A stretch of DNA of 64,000 bases from Perognathus longimembris pacificus (taxonomy: Eukaryota; Chordata; Mammalia; Rodentia; Heteromyidae), in contig NC_063188.1 of the NCBI RefSeq assembly GCF_023159225.1, forward strand, positions 29,463,475-29,527,474, written 5' to 3'. Shown here one piece after another: positions 35,093-46,737 of this stretch. Position 1 is the first letter of the stretch; every line of letters begins with the position of its first letter. Under the pieces are notes generated by a model. The model did not search any database. It saw only the letters and a program-made list of their open reading frames with translations, and was not told the origin of the DNA. The position numbers and the translations under genes are program-made.

Positions 35093-38000
35093 GAAAAAAT
35101 CAACAAGATAGACAGACCCCAGGGCAAACCTGACCAAAAAACAAAGGCAGCACACTCAAATAAACAAGATAAGAGATAAAACAGGTAACATCAGCACAGA
35201 AATAACCGAAATTCAGAAAATAATAAGGGACTATTTTGCAAACCTTTATGCCAACAAATTTGATAACTTGGAAGAAATGGATGATTTCCTAGGAAAAATT
35301 AATATTCCCAAACTGAACCATGAAGATTTAAACCTTCTACACAGACCCATATCCAGTATTGAAATAGAAATGGCAATAAATGATCTCCCATCCAAGAAAA
35401 GCCCAGGTCCAGACGGATTCACTGCAGAATTCTACAAGGCCTTCAAAACAGAACTCACACCAATATTTCTCAAACTCTTCATTGAAATTGAAAGAGAACG
35501 TTCACTACCAGACACATTCTATGAAGCCAGTATAACCCTCATCCCAAAACCAGGCAGGGACTTATCACGGAAGGAGGACTATAGACTGATCTCCCTGATG
35601 AACATAGACGCAAAAATTCTCAACAAAATTCTGGCCAATCGACTTCAACAGGTTATCAAAAAAAAATCATACACCACGATCAAACTGGATTCATCCCAGG
35701 GATTCAAAGTTGGTTTAATATACGCAAGTCAATTAATGTAATCCACCACATCAACCGGAGCAAGGTAAAGAACAACATGGTTTTATCTCTGGATGCAGAA
35801 AAAGCGTTCGATAAAATCCAGCACCCATTTATGCTAAAAGCCCTGGAAAAACTGGGATTACAGGGAACATTCCTGAACATGATCAAGGCAGTTTATGACA
35901 AGCCAACAGCAAGCATAACTCTAAATGGTGAAAAACTAAAGCCATTCCCTTTAAAATTATGAACAAGGCAGTGATTTCCACTCTCTCCCCTGCTCTTCAA
36001 CATAGTACTAGAATTCCTAGCCAGAGCAATCAGGCAAGAAGAAAATGTGAAGGGGATCCTAGTAGGTAAAGATGAAGTTAAACTTTCTCTCTTCGCAGAT
36101 GACATGATCCTATAACTAAAGAATCCCATAGACTCTACCCCCAAGCTACTAGGGCTGGTCCAAAACTTTGGCAAAGTGGCAGGATATAAAATAAACCTTC
36201 AAAAATCAACGGCCTTTCTATATGCTAATGACCCAATGACCGAGGCTGATATCAGGAAAGCAACTCCCTTTGCAATAGCCCCCCAAAACATAAAATACCT
36301 AGGAATAACCTTAACCAAAGAAGTGAAAGACCTCTTTGAGGAGAACTTTAAAAGCTTGAAAAACGAAATTAAGTCAGAACTAAGGAAATGGAAAAACCTC
36401 CCATGCTCCTGGATTGGGAGGATTAATATAATCAAAATGGCAATATTGCCAACGGCTATCTACTAATACAATGCAATACCCATTAATATCCCAACACCAT
36501 TTGTTGATGAAATAGAGGAAGCAATCCAGAAATTCATATGGAACAATAAAAGACTTAGAATAGCAAAAACAATCCTAAGCAGAAAGAAGAGTGCGGGAGG
36601 AATTACAATACCCAACTTCAAGTTGTATTATAAAGCTATAGTAATAAAAACAGCTTGGTATTGGCACCGGAACAGGCCTGAAGACCAATGGAACAGAATT
36701 GAAGACCCGGGAATGAACCCACAGAACTAAGCCAACTTAATCTTTGATAAAGGGGCTAAAACAATAGTTTGGAAGAAAGCCTCTTTAACAAATTGTGCTG
36801 GAAAAAACTGGCTCAACACATGCAACAAACTAAAACTAGATCCTTATATATCATCCTGCACCAAAATCAATTCCAAATGGATTAAAGACCTTGAAATCAA
36901 AACAGACACCCTGAAAATAGTACAGGAAGGAGTAGGAGAAACACTTGGGCTCCTTGGCTCAGGACAGAACTTCCTTAACAAAGACCCAGAAAGGCTACAA
37001 ATCAAAGAAAGGTTGGACAAATGGGACTGTATAAAACTGCAGAGCTTCTGCATGGCAAAGGACATAGCTCGCAAGATAAACAGAAAGCCCACAGACTGGG
37101 AGAAGATCTTTACAAGCCATTCAACAGACAAAGGCCTCATAGCTAAAATATATGCAGAACTAAAAAAATTACCTTCCTCCAAAACAAAACCGTAAAGAAC
37201 CAATAGCCCCCTCATCAAGTGGGCTAAAGACTTACAAAGACACTTCTCTGATGAGGAAATGAGAATGGCCAAGAGACATATGCAAAAGTGCTCTACATCA
37301 CTGGCCATAAAAGAAATGCAAATCAAAACAACATTGAGATTCCATCTCACCCCAGTAAGAATGTCATATATCAAGAAAACTAACAATAACAATTGTTGGA
37401 GGGGATGTGGCCAAAAGGGAACCCTACTTCATTGTTGGTGGGAATGGAAACTGGTTCAGCCACTATGGCAAGCAGTATGGAGATTCCTCAGAAGGCTCAA
37501 TATAGAACTCCCCTATGACCCAGCAACCCAACTTTTGGGTATCTATCCAAAAAAACCACAGACAAAATCACAGTAAAGCCACCAGCACAACAATGTTCAT
37601 TGCAGCGCAATTTGTCATAGCAAGAATCTGGAACCAACCCAGATGTCCCTCAGTAGACGAATGGATCAGGAAAATGTGGTACATATACACAATGGAATTT
37701 TATGCCTCTATCAGAAAGAATGACATTGCCCTATTTGTACGGAAATGGAAGGACTTGGAAAAAATTATACTAAGTGAAGTGAGCCAGACCCAAAGAAACA
37801 TGGACTCTATGGTCTCCCTTATTGGGAATAATTAGCACAGGTTGAGGCAAGTCACAGCAGACGATCACAGGCGCCCAAGAGCTATACCCTTATGATGACA
37901 TAAGATGATGCTAAGTGAAATGACTCCATGTTATGGAAACGATTGTTATATCACAGTTGTAACGACTTTCAACATCCCATGTGTATCTGTGGCTTCTAGT

Positions 38001-38388
38001 ATTGATGATGTTCTTGTATCTCCTTCCTGTGATTGTATCTACACTATCTCTGTAATCTTATCTGAGTATATTGGAAACCGTGTATACTGGTATTAGAACT
38101 AGGAAATTGAAAGGGAATACCAAAATTGAGAGACACAGGGTAAAAAAAGAGAAACAACTACAAAAGCAATACTTGCAAAACTGTTTGGTGTAAGTGAACT
38201 GAACACCTCAGGGGGGGAAAGGGTAAGGGGGAGGGGGGAGGGGGTATGAGGGACAAGGTAACAAACAGTACAAGAAATGTATCCAATGCCTAACGTATGA
38301 AACTGTAAACTCTCTGTACATCAGTTTTATAATAAAAACTTAAAAAACAATAAAATGACCTTATAAAGTAAAAAAAAAAGTAAATGTC

Positions 38389-38937
38389 AATCAACAACAT
38401 GTTATAAAGTCACATGATAGGTGCTTTGTAGAAAGATGAATGCTATCAATGAAAGTGATCTCTGAAAATAATACAGCGACCTCTATGGCTCTCAAAAACA
38501 AATATTCCAGTGGACAAAGCAGTAGGTTCATTGTATATAATTTCATTTATGTGAAATATGAAGACATTGGATTTTAGTATTCAGGGTTTTGCTTAGAAGG
38601 AATTATAAGGTGGTTTTGGTATCCATAATGTTCTATGTAGTGATCTGGGTACTCATTAATCAGACATTCATTTTGAAAAATATTTTACCATTTTCTCTGT
38701 ATGTTCCTTAGACTCAACATAAAGGTGAAACAAGTACATCTCTTGTTATCAATTGTGTCTGCAAATGTTTATTCCAAATGACATTAATGCTTTCAGCCAA
38801 CTGATTGTTCTACTTGGGCCAAATCTACTGTACTTTTACTTGATAAAATATTTTTCTTCTGTAAAAGCTCACTTATTTGTGATAACTCTGCCTATTGCCA
38901 ATTTTAATATCTGGATAGTATTTCTACTTGTAGAAAA
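38389..38937. other. AT-rich sequence, nothing identified
   Basis: No gene or repeat recognised. Confidence 0.4.
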
Positions 38938-39045
38938 ATACAAAATTAAGGATGAGGTAACAAGTAGGATAAGAAATGTACTCACGGACTTATATATGAT
39001 ACAGTAACCCTTCTGTACATCACTTTAACAATGAAATGAAAAAAT
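38938..39045 (+). mobile_element. Short L1 3' tail
   Basis: Only the last ~100 bp of the 3'UTR: 'gatgaggtaacaag', 'ataagaaatgtactc', 'cagtaacccttctgtacatc' and an A-rich tail. Confidence 0.8.
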
Positions 39046-39199
39046 GACAGTATGATAAACATAATATAACATAAATCAAAAGTAAAATCGGAGAAGATAA
39101 AAAAATTTAAAAATCAATGACTGGTTTAACTATTTTTGACAGAATATATTGCCTAATGTTCCCTTCTCCCTGTAGGGAAAGCTACAAATAATAACATTT

Positions 39200-39960
39200 C
39201 TAAAATATGGAACCAACCCAGATGCCCCTCAGTAAACTAATGGATCAGGAAAATGTGGTACATATACACAATAGAATTTTATTCCTCTATCAGAACGAAT
39301 GACATTGCCCCATTCATAAGGAAATGGAAAGACTTGCAAAATACTATACAAAGTGAAATGATCCAGAGCCAAAGAAACATGGACTCTGTGGTTTCCCTCA
39401 TAGGGAATAATTAGTACAGGTTGAGGCTAGTCACAGTAGGGGATCACAAGAGACCAATAGCTGTGCCCTTATGTACACATAAGATGATGCTAAGTGAAAT
39501 GAACTTCATGTCACAGAAATGAGTGTCATATCATTGTTGTGAATATTTTCAACATGACATGTGAAACCATAACTTATTTTTGTTGCTGTTGATGATCCTC
39601 TTGTATCCCCGGTCTGTGGTTGTCCCCGTGCTACCACTGTATCTCATCTGAGTACCCTGGATACTGTATATACTGGGATTAGAACTAGGGAAGGGAAAGG
39701 GAATATCAAAACTGAGAGACAATGGGTAAAAAGACAAATGACTCCAAAAGCAATACTTACAGCAAAATTATTTGGTATAAACCAACTGAACAACTCATGG
39801 GGGGAGAGGGAAAATAGACAGGGAGGGGGAAATGAGGGAGGAGGTAACAAATTGTTCAAGAAATGTACCCTCTGCCTTATGTATGAAACTGTAACCCCTC
39901 TGCACATCACTTTAAAAACAATTAAACAATTATTCAGAAAAAATAATATTTATAAGTAAA
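39200..39960 (+). mobile_element. 5'-truncated L1, ORF2 end plus 3'UTR
   Basis: Begins at 'ggaaccaacccagatg' in the ORF2 C-terminus and runs to the A-rich tail. The flanks 'aataacatttctaa' (about 39189) and 'aataatatttataa' (about 39941) are a decayed target-site duplication. Confidence 0.88.
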
Positions 39961-40667
39961 AGTAAACCCCAAATATGCTATGGAGTCACACTTGTATTTT
40001 TTTATTAATACATATGCAAACTATTCCATTTGCAGAATATTTCCAGAAAAGTGTCATAGTAAGGCATTTTAAGTTTTTTACACGCAAATTAGCTCTCTGG
40101 AGTCTTGTTACGTTGTTCTAAAATGTATGATTATACTCAAGATTTGTGTGTGTAAGTCTGTTTTCTATAAAGGGATAATCAGTGTCTGCTTTTAGAGATA
40201 ACTTTCCATTATCAATTATTTTGTTATCATTTAATTAGGGAACCTAACATTACTGAATATTAAGTTCAATGTTCTGCTTTGTTTTCTGTTTGAAATCCAC
40301 TGTGCCAAGAATAAGTGTGAGTTAATATAAGTGAAATTCATAATGCTAATATTTCTTTCTAGATAAAGTGGAGAGATAAAATTATTCTGATGTAATGGTG
40401 CAAAAAGTATATCCATATCTAATGTTCTTCTCTTTTGTGCTTGCATTTTATGTGGTATAAAATTCAGACTGTGAGCTAAAGGTTAAATTTAATATTCAGT
40501 ATACTGCTCTATTCTTCTCAGAAGTATGGCAAAGAATAAATTAACTTGTGTAGTGGTTACATCTAACTTCTCTGCCTTCAAAGCATAAAATATTCTTACA
40601 CCTTCACAGTTAGAATTTTTGCCATTCAGAGTAGCTTATCAGTTACCAAACTCTGATAATTTTAGTA
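39961..40667. other. AT-rich sequence, nothing identified
   Basis: No gene or repeat recognised. Confidence 0.4.
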
Positions 40668-40673
40668 ATATTC

Positions 40674-41210
40674 TGTGGGGCCTAAATTCCACATCCCCCC
40701 TTTCTCCCCATAGATATGCCAAGCCCCAAATTGTGAGGGGCAGTTGGCTCTGCTTCTCCTGCCAGCAGGAGAGGTGGAGCATGTCCCTGTTGGGCTAAGC
40801 TGAGCTGAGGTAGGCTGCCGAAACCCCAGTCCCAATCCCTCTTACGTTTAAGAGCAGACGCCAGACAGGAAGATCTCAGGGAGCTGGTCCAATGGACTAC
40901 CAGCCTCAAAGGATTTTATTCAAGGGAGGGGTTTATGTAACAGTAATGGCGGGCAGGAAGAGGAGGGACTAACTGGGTATTAACGATTGGCTAGTGAATT
41001 GTCCATCACGGTGATGTCACAGGACTTCCTCTATGGGCGGAGACCACAGCCCCCCAAGGACCCGGTCTCTGGGGTCTCCGGCCGCCATGGTGGCACGCGT
41101 GGCCGAGACGGAAGGTGGGGCTGGTTTGCTTCTCTTCCGGCAGAACCCTGAAAGGAGGCCGGACTGGCTAACTAGGCCGTCCCCTCTTAAAGGCATAGCC
41201 ATTCCCCACA
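40674..41210 (-). mobile_element. Solo LTR, class II (ERVK-like) endogenous retrovirus
   Basis: A 537-bp GC-rich block with terminal inverted repeats TGTGGGG/CCCCACA, flanked by the 6-bp direct repeat ATATTC (40668-40673 and 41211-41216). AATAAA on the minus strand at 40920-40915 gives the orientation. U3 (high-coordinate side) contains CCGCCATGG (YY1-like) near 41080 and TGATGTCAC (CRE-like) near 41011-41019. No internal retroviral region. Confidence 0.85.
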
Positions 41211-41289
41211 ATATTCCTCCTTTGATATGGTAATTCAGTAATGAAATGTATTGTCAAACATACCCTTTACTATTTCATGTTGGCATAAG

Positions 41290-41500
41290 TACTGGTCCTG
41301 GGGCTTGAACTCAGGGCCTGGACGCTAGCCCTGAGCTTTTGTGCTTAAGGCCAGTGTTCTATCATTTGAGCTCTTTGGCTTCTTTGGTGGTTAATTGGAG
41401 ATACGGACTTCTTGCTTGGACTGGGTTTGAACTGTGATGCTCATACTCAGATACCTGAGTAGCTAGGATTACAGGCATGAGCCACTAACATTCAACAAAG
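41290..41500 (-). mobile_element. B1/ID-like composite SINE
   Basis: In reverse order: 'ggggcttgaactcagggcc' (ID-like B-box side), 'ggtggttaattggagata' linker, then 'ctgagtagctaggattacag' and 'atgagccac' (B1 part). About 210 bp and diverged. Confidence 0.85.
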
Positions 41501-42117
41501 TCTACACATATTTTTATAGAATTAATAATGAAAATTACTAGATGCAGTGTTAAGACATAGTTAAAATATTTTATAAAACTGAATTTTAAATTTGTATGTT
41601 TGAATTAATGTATATTCATAATTTTTTAAGGTTTCCATTGTGATATGTCTGCAGGAATGCACTGCACTTTGGATATATTTATCCACCCTACTCTGTTTTC
41701 ATTCTTTCTTTACCACTCTCTTCTTCTTCAGTGTTTAGTGAGTTTCACTATACTGTTACAATACATAAACATTCATGTATAAACACACATACATATACAT
41801 TTATATGCATATATATACACATACACATATACATGCTTGTATTATATCGTCCTATCCTCTTTACTATCATTTCTAGAACTTCTACCACCTCACTTAATGC
41901 CAAACATATGCAATTCTCTTACCTCTGTTACACAACTCTAAAATGTAGATTATTTCTCATTTTTCCATTAGTCATTTCACTATTTTTAAATTTATTTTTG
42001 TTTGAATTACATTTTCTCCTCAGCTTCATTTGTTCCAGAAATCCATACTCTTCGTAAATTCATTCCTATAATTATTCTTTCTAGTCTTCTAAAACTGTAT
42101 TACTTAACAAGAATAAG
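41501..42117. other. AT-rich sequence with a CA/TA-rich patch
   Basis: Imperfect CATA/ACAC repeats at about 41760-41835. The 108-codon ORF across it (41731-42057) looks like a low-complexity artefact. Confidence 0.45.
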
Positions 42118-42455
42118 TGCTTCCTCTATTTCATTGAAGAATGGTGTTGAGATATTGATGGATATTGCATTGAATTTGTAGATAACCTTTGGCAGTATTG
42201 TCATTTTCATGATGTTAATCCTCCAAGTCCAGAATCATGGAGGTTTTTCCACTTCCTTAGTTCTGCTTTAATTTCCTATTTTGGGTTTTTAAAGTTTTCA
42301 TCTTAGAGGTCTTTTCGTTCTTTGATTAAGTTAATTCCTAGGCACTTTTTATTTGAGGTTGTTGCTTTCCTGATTTTAGCCTCATTCTTTTCATTGTTAG
42401 CATACAGGAAAATGATTATTTTGAGGATTAATTTTATACACTGATACTTTGCCAA
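42118..42455 (-). mobile_element. L1 ORF2 fragment, inverted part
   Basis: Reverse complement of the reverse transcriptase region ('tcctctatttcattgaagaa', 'tggaggtttttccac'). It abuts a plus-strand L1 3' end at 42456; the pair looks like one insertion with a 5' inversion. Confidence 0.75.
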
Positions 42456-42965
42456 ATCCATGGTTTCCCTCACTGGTAATAATTAGTATATGTATAGGAT
42501 AGTCCTAGCAGAGGATCTCAATAGCTGAATAGCTGTGTACATATGATCATATAAGATGAGGCTAAGTGAAATGAACTCCAAAATATGGAAACCAGAGATT
42601 TTTCATTGTTGATATTTTAATTTACTATGTGAATTTATTTCCTTTTTTTCTTTCCTATGGTTTATTCCCTGTTGTCACTGTATTTGATTATGCCCTAGGC
42701 ATTGTATATACATTTATGTGAAGGGAAGAGCAACATCAAAATGGTGAGACAAAGGATAAAGGGCAAACCAGTGTAGCCGCAATACTCACAAGACAATATG
42801 TTGGAAATTAACTGTACAACTGGGAGATTTAAGGGGGAGGAAAAGTGGGATAAAAATGAAGGACAGGGTAACAAATATGACAAGAAATGTACTCAGTCTT
42901 ATGTATGTAACTTTGACCCTTCCGTACATCACCTTGACAATAAAATTAAATTTACAAAAAAGAAA
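42456..42965 (+). mobile_element. L1 3'-end fragment, direct part
   Basis: Starts 'ccatggtttccctcactgg' (the end of ORF2, matching 'atggactctatggtctccct'), then the 3'UTR with 'atgtaactttgacccttccg' and a tail 'acaataaaattaaattt'. Confidence 0.82.
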
Positions 42966-42967
42966 GA

Positions 42968-43212
42968 GCCTGGGTGCCAGTGGCTCACACCTGTAATCCT
43001 AGCTATTCGGGAGGCTGAGATCTGAGAATTGTGGTTCAAAGCCATGGCACGAAAGTCCAAGAGACTCTTCAATTAACCACCAGAAAATTGGAAGTGGCGC
43101 TGTGGCTCAATTGGTAGAATGCTAGCCTTGATCTGAAGAGCTCAGGGACTGTGCCCAGGTCCAGAGTTAAAGCCCCATAACTGACCCCCCCCCCAAAAAA
43201 AAAGAAAGAAAG
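42968..43212 (+). mobile_element. B1/ID-like composite SINE, complete
   Basis: 'gtgccagtggctcacacctg', 'taatcctagctattcgggag', linker 'gactcttcaattaaccacc', ID-like 'gtggcgctgtggctcaattg', then a C-run and an A/GAAA tail. It was inserted into the A-rich tail of the L1 just upstream (shared 'aaaaaagaaaga'). Confidence 0.92.
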
Positions 43213-44225
43213 AATGGATGTAAATGTATCTGATTGAAAACCTCTGTCTTCATTCTGTTGCTCCTATCCTCCTAGCTCCAAGGCTGAGACTTCTTTTGAT
43301 ACTCAAATGCTGCAGAGATTTTAAAGTACAAGCTAAAGCATTTGGTTTTGTTATGAAGTCCATCACTTAAACAGATGGCTCAACATTGGACCAATGAGTT
43401 TTTTAATCTTACCTCAACTTCTTTGTTGATATAATGAAGAGATAGGAATAACAAGGCCATTGACCTGTGTAGCTTAAAGGATTATTTGATCATTATTTCT
43501 CTTGCTTACTCAATAAATATCCATTAGTGTCAATTATGTGCTAGTCAGTATTATAGATTCTAGGGTTTTATCTCCAAATGTATTATTTTCATGGAGCTTT
43601 CATTTTACTGAGACATGAGGATAAGCATGTAAAAAGTTTAGAATTTAATTTCAGATAGTAAAAATTGCTGTGAATAAAAATCAAGTAGTAGGGTTATGAA
43701 ATGTAAGTAGTGTTACAGCACTCTCTTAGCATTTTTGTGGACCTGAACTTAGTTTTCCAGAGCCAAGAAAAATAATCAGTAAAACGAAGTGAGAGAAAGG
43801 TCTGTTGTGGGGAAAGGAAATACTTTAAAACATTTTGGTATTTGAATACAAATCTGAGAAAGAAAAGACTTAAGCTTTGTGTACAGTGTGGGTGTTAATA
43901 TCTCCAGGAGAGGAGGGGCTAGCTTGATGGCTTCAAAGTATCAGATCAATTGGTATATTTGTGGATTTGCTAGCTTTAAGGAGCTAGAACAAATTAAGTG
44001 AGAAACAGGGAGAAATAAACCAATTATAAAGTGTGATATCAAATACATAGGTGGAACACAGCAGACACTTTAAAATGTTTGGTAAAGCTTGGTGAAATGC
44101 ACAACAATGAGATTATATGAATGAAAGTATATGTAACTTATATAAAATATTGTGAGACTTGTGTTTTACCAAATATTTTTAATATTTTTATTATCTTTAT
44201 GTGGTTGCACAAAGAAGTTGCCATT
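43213..44225. other. Mostly unique sequence; possible ancient repeat at 43494-43690
   Basis: 'caataaatatccattagtg' and 'ttatgtgctagtcagtatta' resemble the common old repeat motif 'AAATATTTATTGAGC...CTATGTGCCAGGCACT'. The family is not named. No gene seen. Confidence 0.35.
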
Positions 44226-44330
44226 CAGGAAGTGGTGCTGTGGTTTACATAGTAAAAGCACTACCCTTGAGCTGAAGAGCTCAGGGACAGCACCCAATCC
44301 AGAGTTCAAGCCCAACAACAGACAAAAAAA
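44226..44330 (+). mobile_element. Monomeric ID-like SINE (right unit)
   Basis: Only the 3' tRNA-like unit ('gtggtgctgtggtttaca', 'cagggacagcaccc') and an A tail. Flanked by 'aagaagttgcc', once before and once after. Confidence 0.82.
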
Positions 44331-44629
44331 AAAAGAAGTTGCCTTTCAACAAAGTAGTTTATTAGTACAGTGCATCTTAATTAGTATCACCCATTTTTTG
44401 ATTTTCTAATTTTGTAGGGTATGTATTTAATTTTTGGCCATTTGACAAAGAAGTCTATGCATACAACACATCTTGATCTGTGTCACTCCCATCAACATTT
44501 TCCCCCTCCTCTGACAACCTATTGCCTTGTTTTTCTTGATTTTGTGGCATATACAGTGAATTCTTGAATGCGTTCTGCCCCAAGGCTCCTTTATTCATCT
44601 ACGCTCTCCCCTTGATCACACCCCTTGCC

Positions 44630-44975
44630 CGTTGGAATCAGCCTAGATACTCCTCGATGGACAAATGGATCAGAAAATGGGGCATATAAACAAAATGGAA
44701 TTTTACTCATCCATTAGGAAGAATGATAATGTAAAATTCATAAAGAAATGGAAAAACTTAGGGAAAATGTATTAAGTAAAGTAAGCGGACCCCAAAATCA
44801 AAGCTTGCATGATTTTCCTCATTTGTGGAAGTTAGAATGTGCCTATAAATCAGTAAGCAAACACAATGGGAGATATGTAAGCCATTACAAATGAACTAAC
44901 TAAAGTACAATAACCTCTATGGAGAGCTCAAATAGTATAATTCTTTAGAAAGACTAAGTCAAAGATCAACAAAAT
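44630..44975 (+). mobile_element. Older L1 ORF2 end plus 3'UTR
   Basis: 'gatactcctcgatggacaaa', 'ggaattttactcatccatta' and 'aaatggaaaaacttaggg' match the ORF2 C-terminal region with many changes. It belongs to an older L1 than the two long copies. Confidence 0.75.
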
Positions 44976-45159
44976 AAATGCCAAATAATTTTATTTGTAA
45001 TTGTCAAACAGTGTCTTATGTCTTTAGGCTTTTTTCTCACTATTTCCCCTCTATTTAGCAGAATCTTCTTATTTTTCCAAGTCTATATAACAAGAGTCTT
45101 TCTGCGCTTATAAATACCTCAATCTCTGCATCACTATTGTTCAAGACAGAAGAGCACAT

Positions 45160-45270
45160 TTGGAAGTGGAGCTGTGGCTCAAAGTGTTAGAGCACTAGCC
45201 TTGAGTGAAAGAGATTGGGTACAGTGCCCAGGCCCTAAGTTGAAGCCCCATGACTGATAAGAAAACAAAC
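45160..45270 (+). mobile_element. Monomeric ID-like SINE (right unit)
   Basis: 'gaagtggagctgtggctcaa', 'agcactagccttgagtg' and an A/AAC-rich tail. The flanks 'agagcacattt' and 'agaggtcacattt' are a near-identical target duplication. Confidence 0.82.
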
Positions 45271-45426
45271 AAAAAAGAAGAGGTCACATTTACTGTCTAC
45301 TTCATAATCCATACCTTTCCTTTTTTGTTAGTCCTGGTGGTTGAACTTGGGGCCTGGGCACTGTCCCTGAACTTCTTTTGCTCAAGGCTAGCACTCTACC
45401 ACTTGAGCCGCAGAACCACTTCCCAC

Positions 45427-46613
45427 GTTTTTTAAATTTTATTTATTTATTTATTTTTATTGTCAAACATATACTGAGCGGTTACAGTTTCATACGTTAG
45501 GCTTTGGATACATTTCTTGTACTGTTTGTTACCTCCTCCCTCATTCCCCCTTTCCCCCTCCCCCTTTTCCTTTCCCCCCATGAGTTGTTCAGTAGATTTA
45601 TACTAAACAGTTTTGCAAGTATTGCTTTTGTAATCGTTTGTCTTTTTTACCCTGTGTCTCTCGATTTTGGTATTCCCTTTCAGTTTCATAGTTCTAATAC
45701 CTGTATACACGGTTTCCAATGTACTCAGATAAGATACAGAGATAGTGCAGGTACAACCACAGAAAGGGGATACAAGAGGATCATCAACAATAGAAGCTAC
45801 AGTTTCACATCACATGTTGAAAGTAATTACAACAGTGATATTACAGTCATTTCCACAGAACGGAGTTCATTTCACTTGGCATCATCTTTTGTGTTCATAA
45901 GGGTATAGCTATCGGGCTCTTGTGATCCTCTGCTGTGACTAGCCTAAACCTGTGCTAATTATTCCCTATGAGGGAGACCATAGTGGTACATATACACAAT
46001 GGAATTTTATGCCTCTATCAGAAAGAATGANNNNNNNNNNNNNNNNNNNNNNNNNNNNNNNNNNNNNNNNNNNNNNNNNNNNNNNNNNNNNNNNNNNNNN
46101 NNNNNNNNNNNNNNNNNNNNNNNNNNNNNNNNNNNNNNNNNNNNNNNNNNNNNNNNNNNNNNNNNNNNNNNNNNNNNNNNNNNNNNNNNNNNNNNNNNNN
46201 NNNNNNNNNNNNNNNNNNNNNNNNNNNNNNNNNNNNNNNNNNNNNNNNNNNNNNNNNNNNNNNNNNNNNNNNNNNNNNNNNNNNNNNNNNNNNNNNNNNN
46301 NNNNNNNNNNNNNNNNNNNNNNNNNNNNNNNNNNNNNNNNNNNNNNNNNNNNNNNNNNNNNNNNNNNNNNNNNNNNNNNNNNNNNNNNNNNNNNNNNNNN
46401 NNNNNNNNNNNNNNNNNNNNNNNNNNNNNNNNNNNNNNNNNNNNNNNNNNNNNNNNNNNNNNNNNNNNNNNNNNNNNNNNNNNNNNNNNNNNNNNNNNNN
46501 NNNNNNNNNNNNNNNNNNNNNNNNNNNNNNCATTGCCCCATTTGTAAGAAAATGGAAGGACTTAGAAAAAATTATACTAAGTGAAGTGAGCCAGACCCAA
46601 AGAAACATGGACT
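45427..46613 (-). mobile_element. 5'-truncated L1 with twin-priming inversion
   Basis: TSD 'ccacttcccac' at 45416-45426 and 46614-46624. The direct (minus) part runs from the antisense tail at 45427 to 45983. The part upstream in L1 order ('tggtacatatacacaatgg' to 'acatggactc') is inverted and reads on plus at 45984-46613. The two breakpoints are adjacent in intact L1 ('atggactc' then 'tatggtctcc'), the expected product of twin priming. Confidence 0.85.
46031..46530. other. Assembly gap, exactly 500 N
   Basis: Placeholder-sized gap. The flanking bases, 'agaatga' and 'cattgcccc', are directly contiguous in the other L1 copies (for example near 37718), so little or no real sequence may be missing. 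Confidence 0.97.
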
Positions 46614-46737
46614 CCACTTCCCACTTTTTATGTTTATATGGCACTGAAGAACTAATATCAGGGTTTCTTGCATGCCAGGCAAGCACTCTACCTCTAGGCC
46701 ACATTCCCAGCCCCACTGTCCAACTTCTTAATGCCTC

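Larger units (their letters stand above)
33555..37835 (+). pseudogene. L1 ORF2 (endonuclease-reverse transcriptase), broken
   Basis: The start MKGTND is followed by TVNINGLNSP and CLQETHL of the endonuclease; GDFNTPLSP and SDHNG lie in the open block 33937-34797. The reverse transcriptase part has KSPGPDGF (35268-35741). The FADD motif near 36097 is followed at once by TAA at 36113-36115. The frame ends LIGNN at 37835. Two SINEs and several frameshifts interrupt it. Confidence 0.93.
32029..38377 (+). mobile_element. L1 LINE with full 5' and 3' ends but shortened 5'UTR (dead)
   Basis: Bounded by the 11-bp TSD 'aagtaaatgtc' (32018-32028 and 38378-38388). The 5' end (GGGACTTACAGGAAGACAGC) aligns with the 5' end of the minus-strand L1 at 23728. 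The 5'UTR is only 354 nt against about 1970 nt there; the missing part is one internal block at 32356/32357. ORF1 is 32383-33502 and ORF2 33555-37835, both broken, with SINEs at 33661-33864 and 34884-35092. It is about 5.9 kb without the SINEs. Confidence 0.96.
45315..46715 (-). mobile_element. Dimeric ID-like SINE split by an L1 insertion
   Basis: The right unit is at 45315-45426 and the left unit at 46614-46715 (ending 'ccacattcccagcccc'). Together they read as one minus-strand dimeric SINE once the L1 (45427-46613) is removed. The flanks 'actgtctacttcataat' (from about 45293) and 'actgtccaacttcttaat' (from about 46716) look like its own decayed TSD. Confidence 0.8.

Noticed and set aside
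45952..46716. Long ORFs of 180-230 codons
   Set aside because: They are mostly unknown residues across the 500-N assembly gap.
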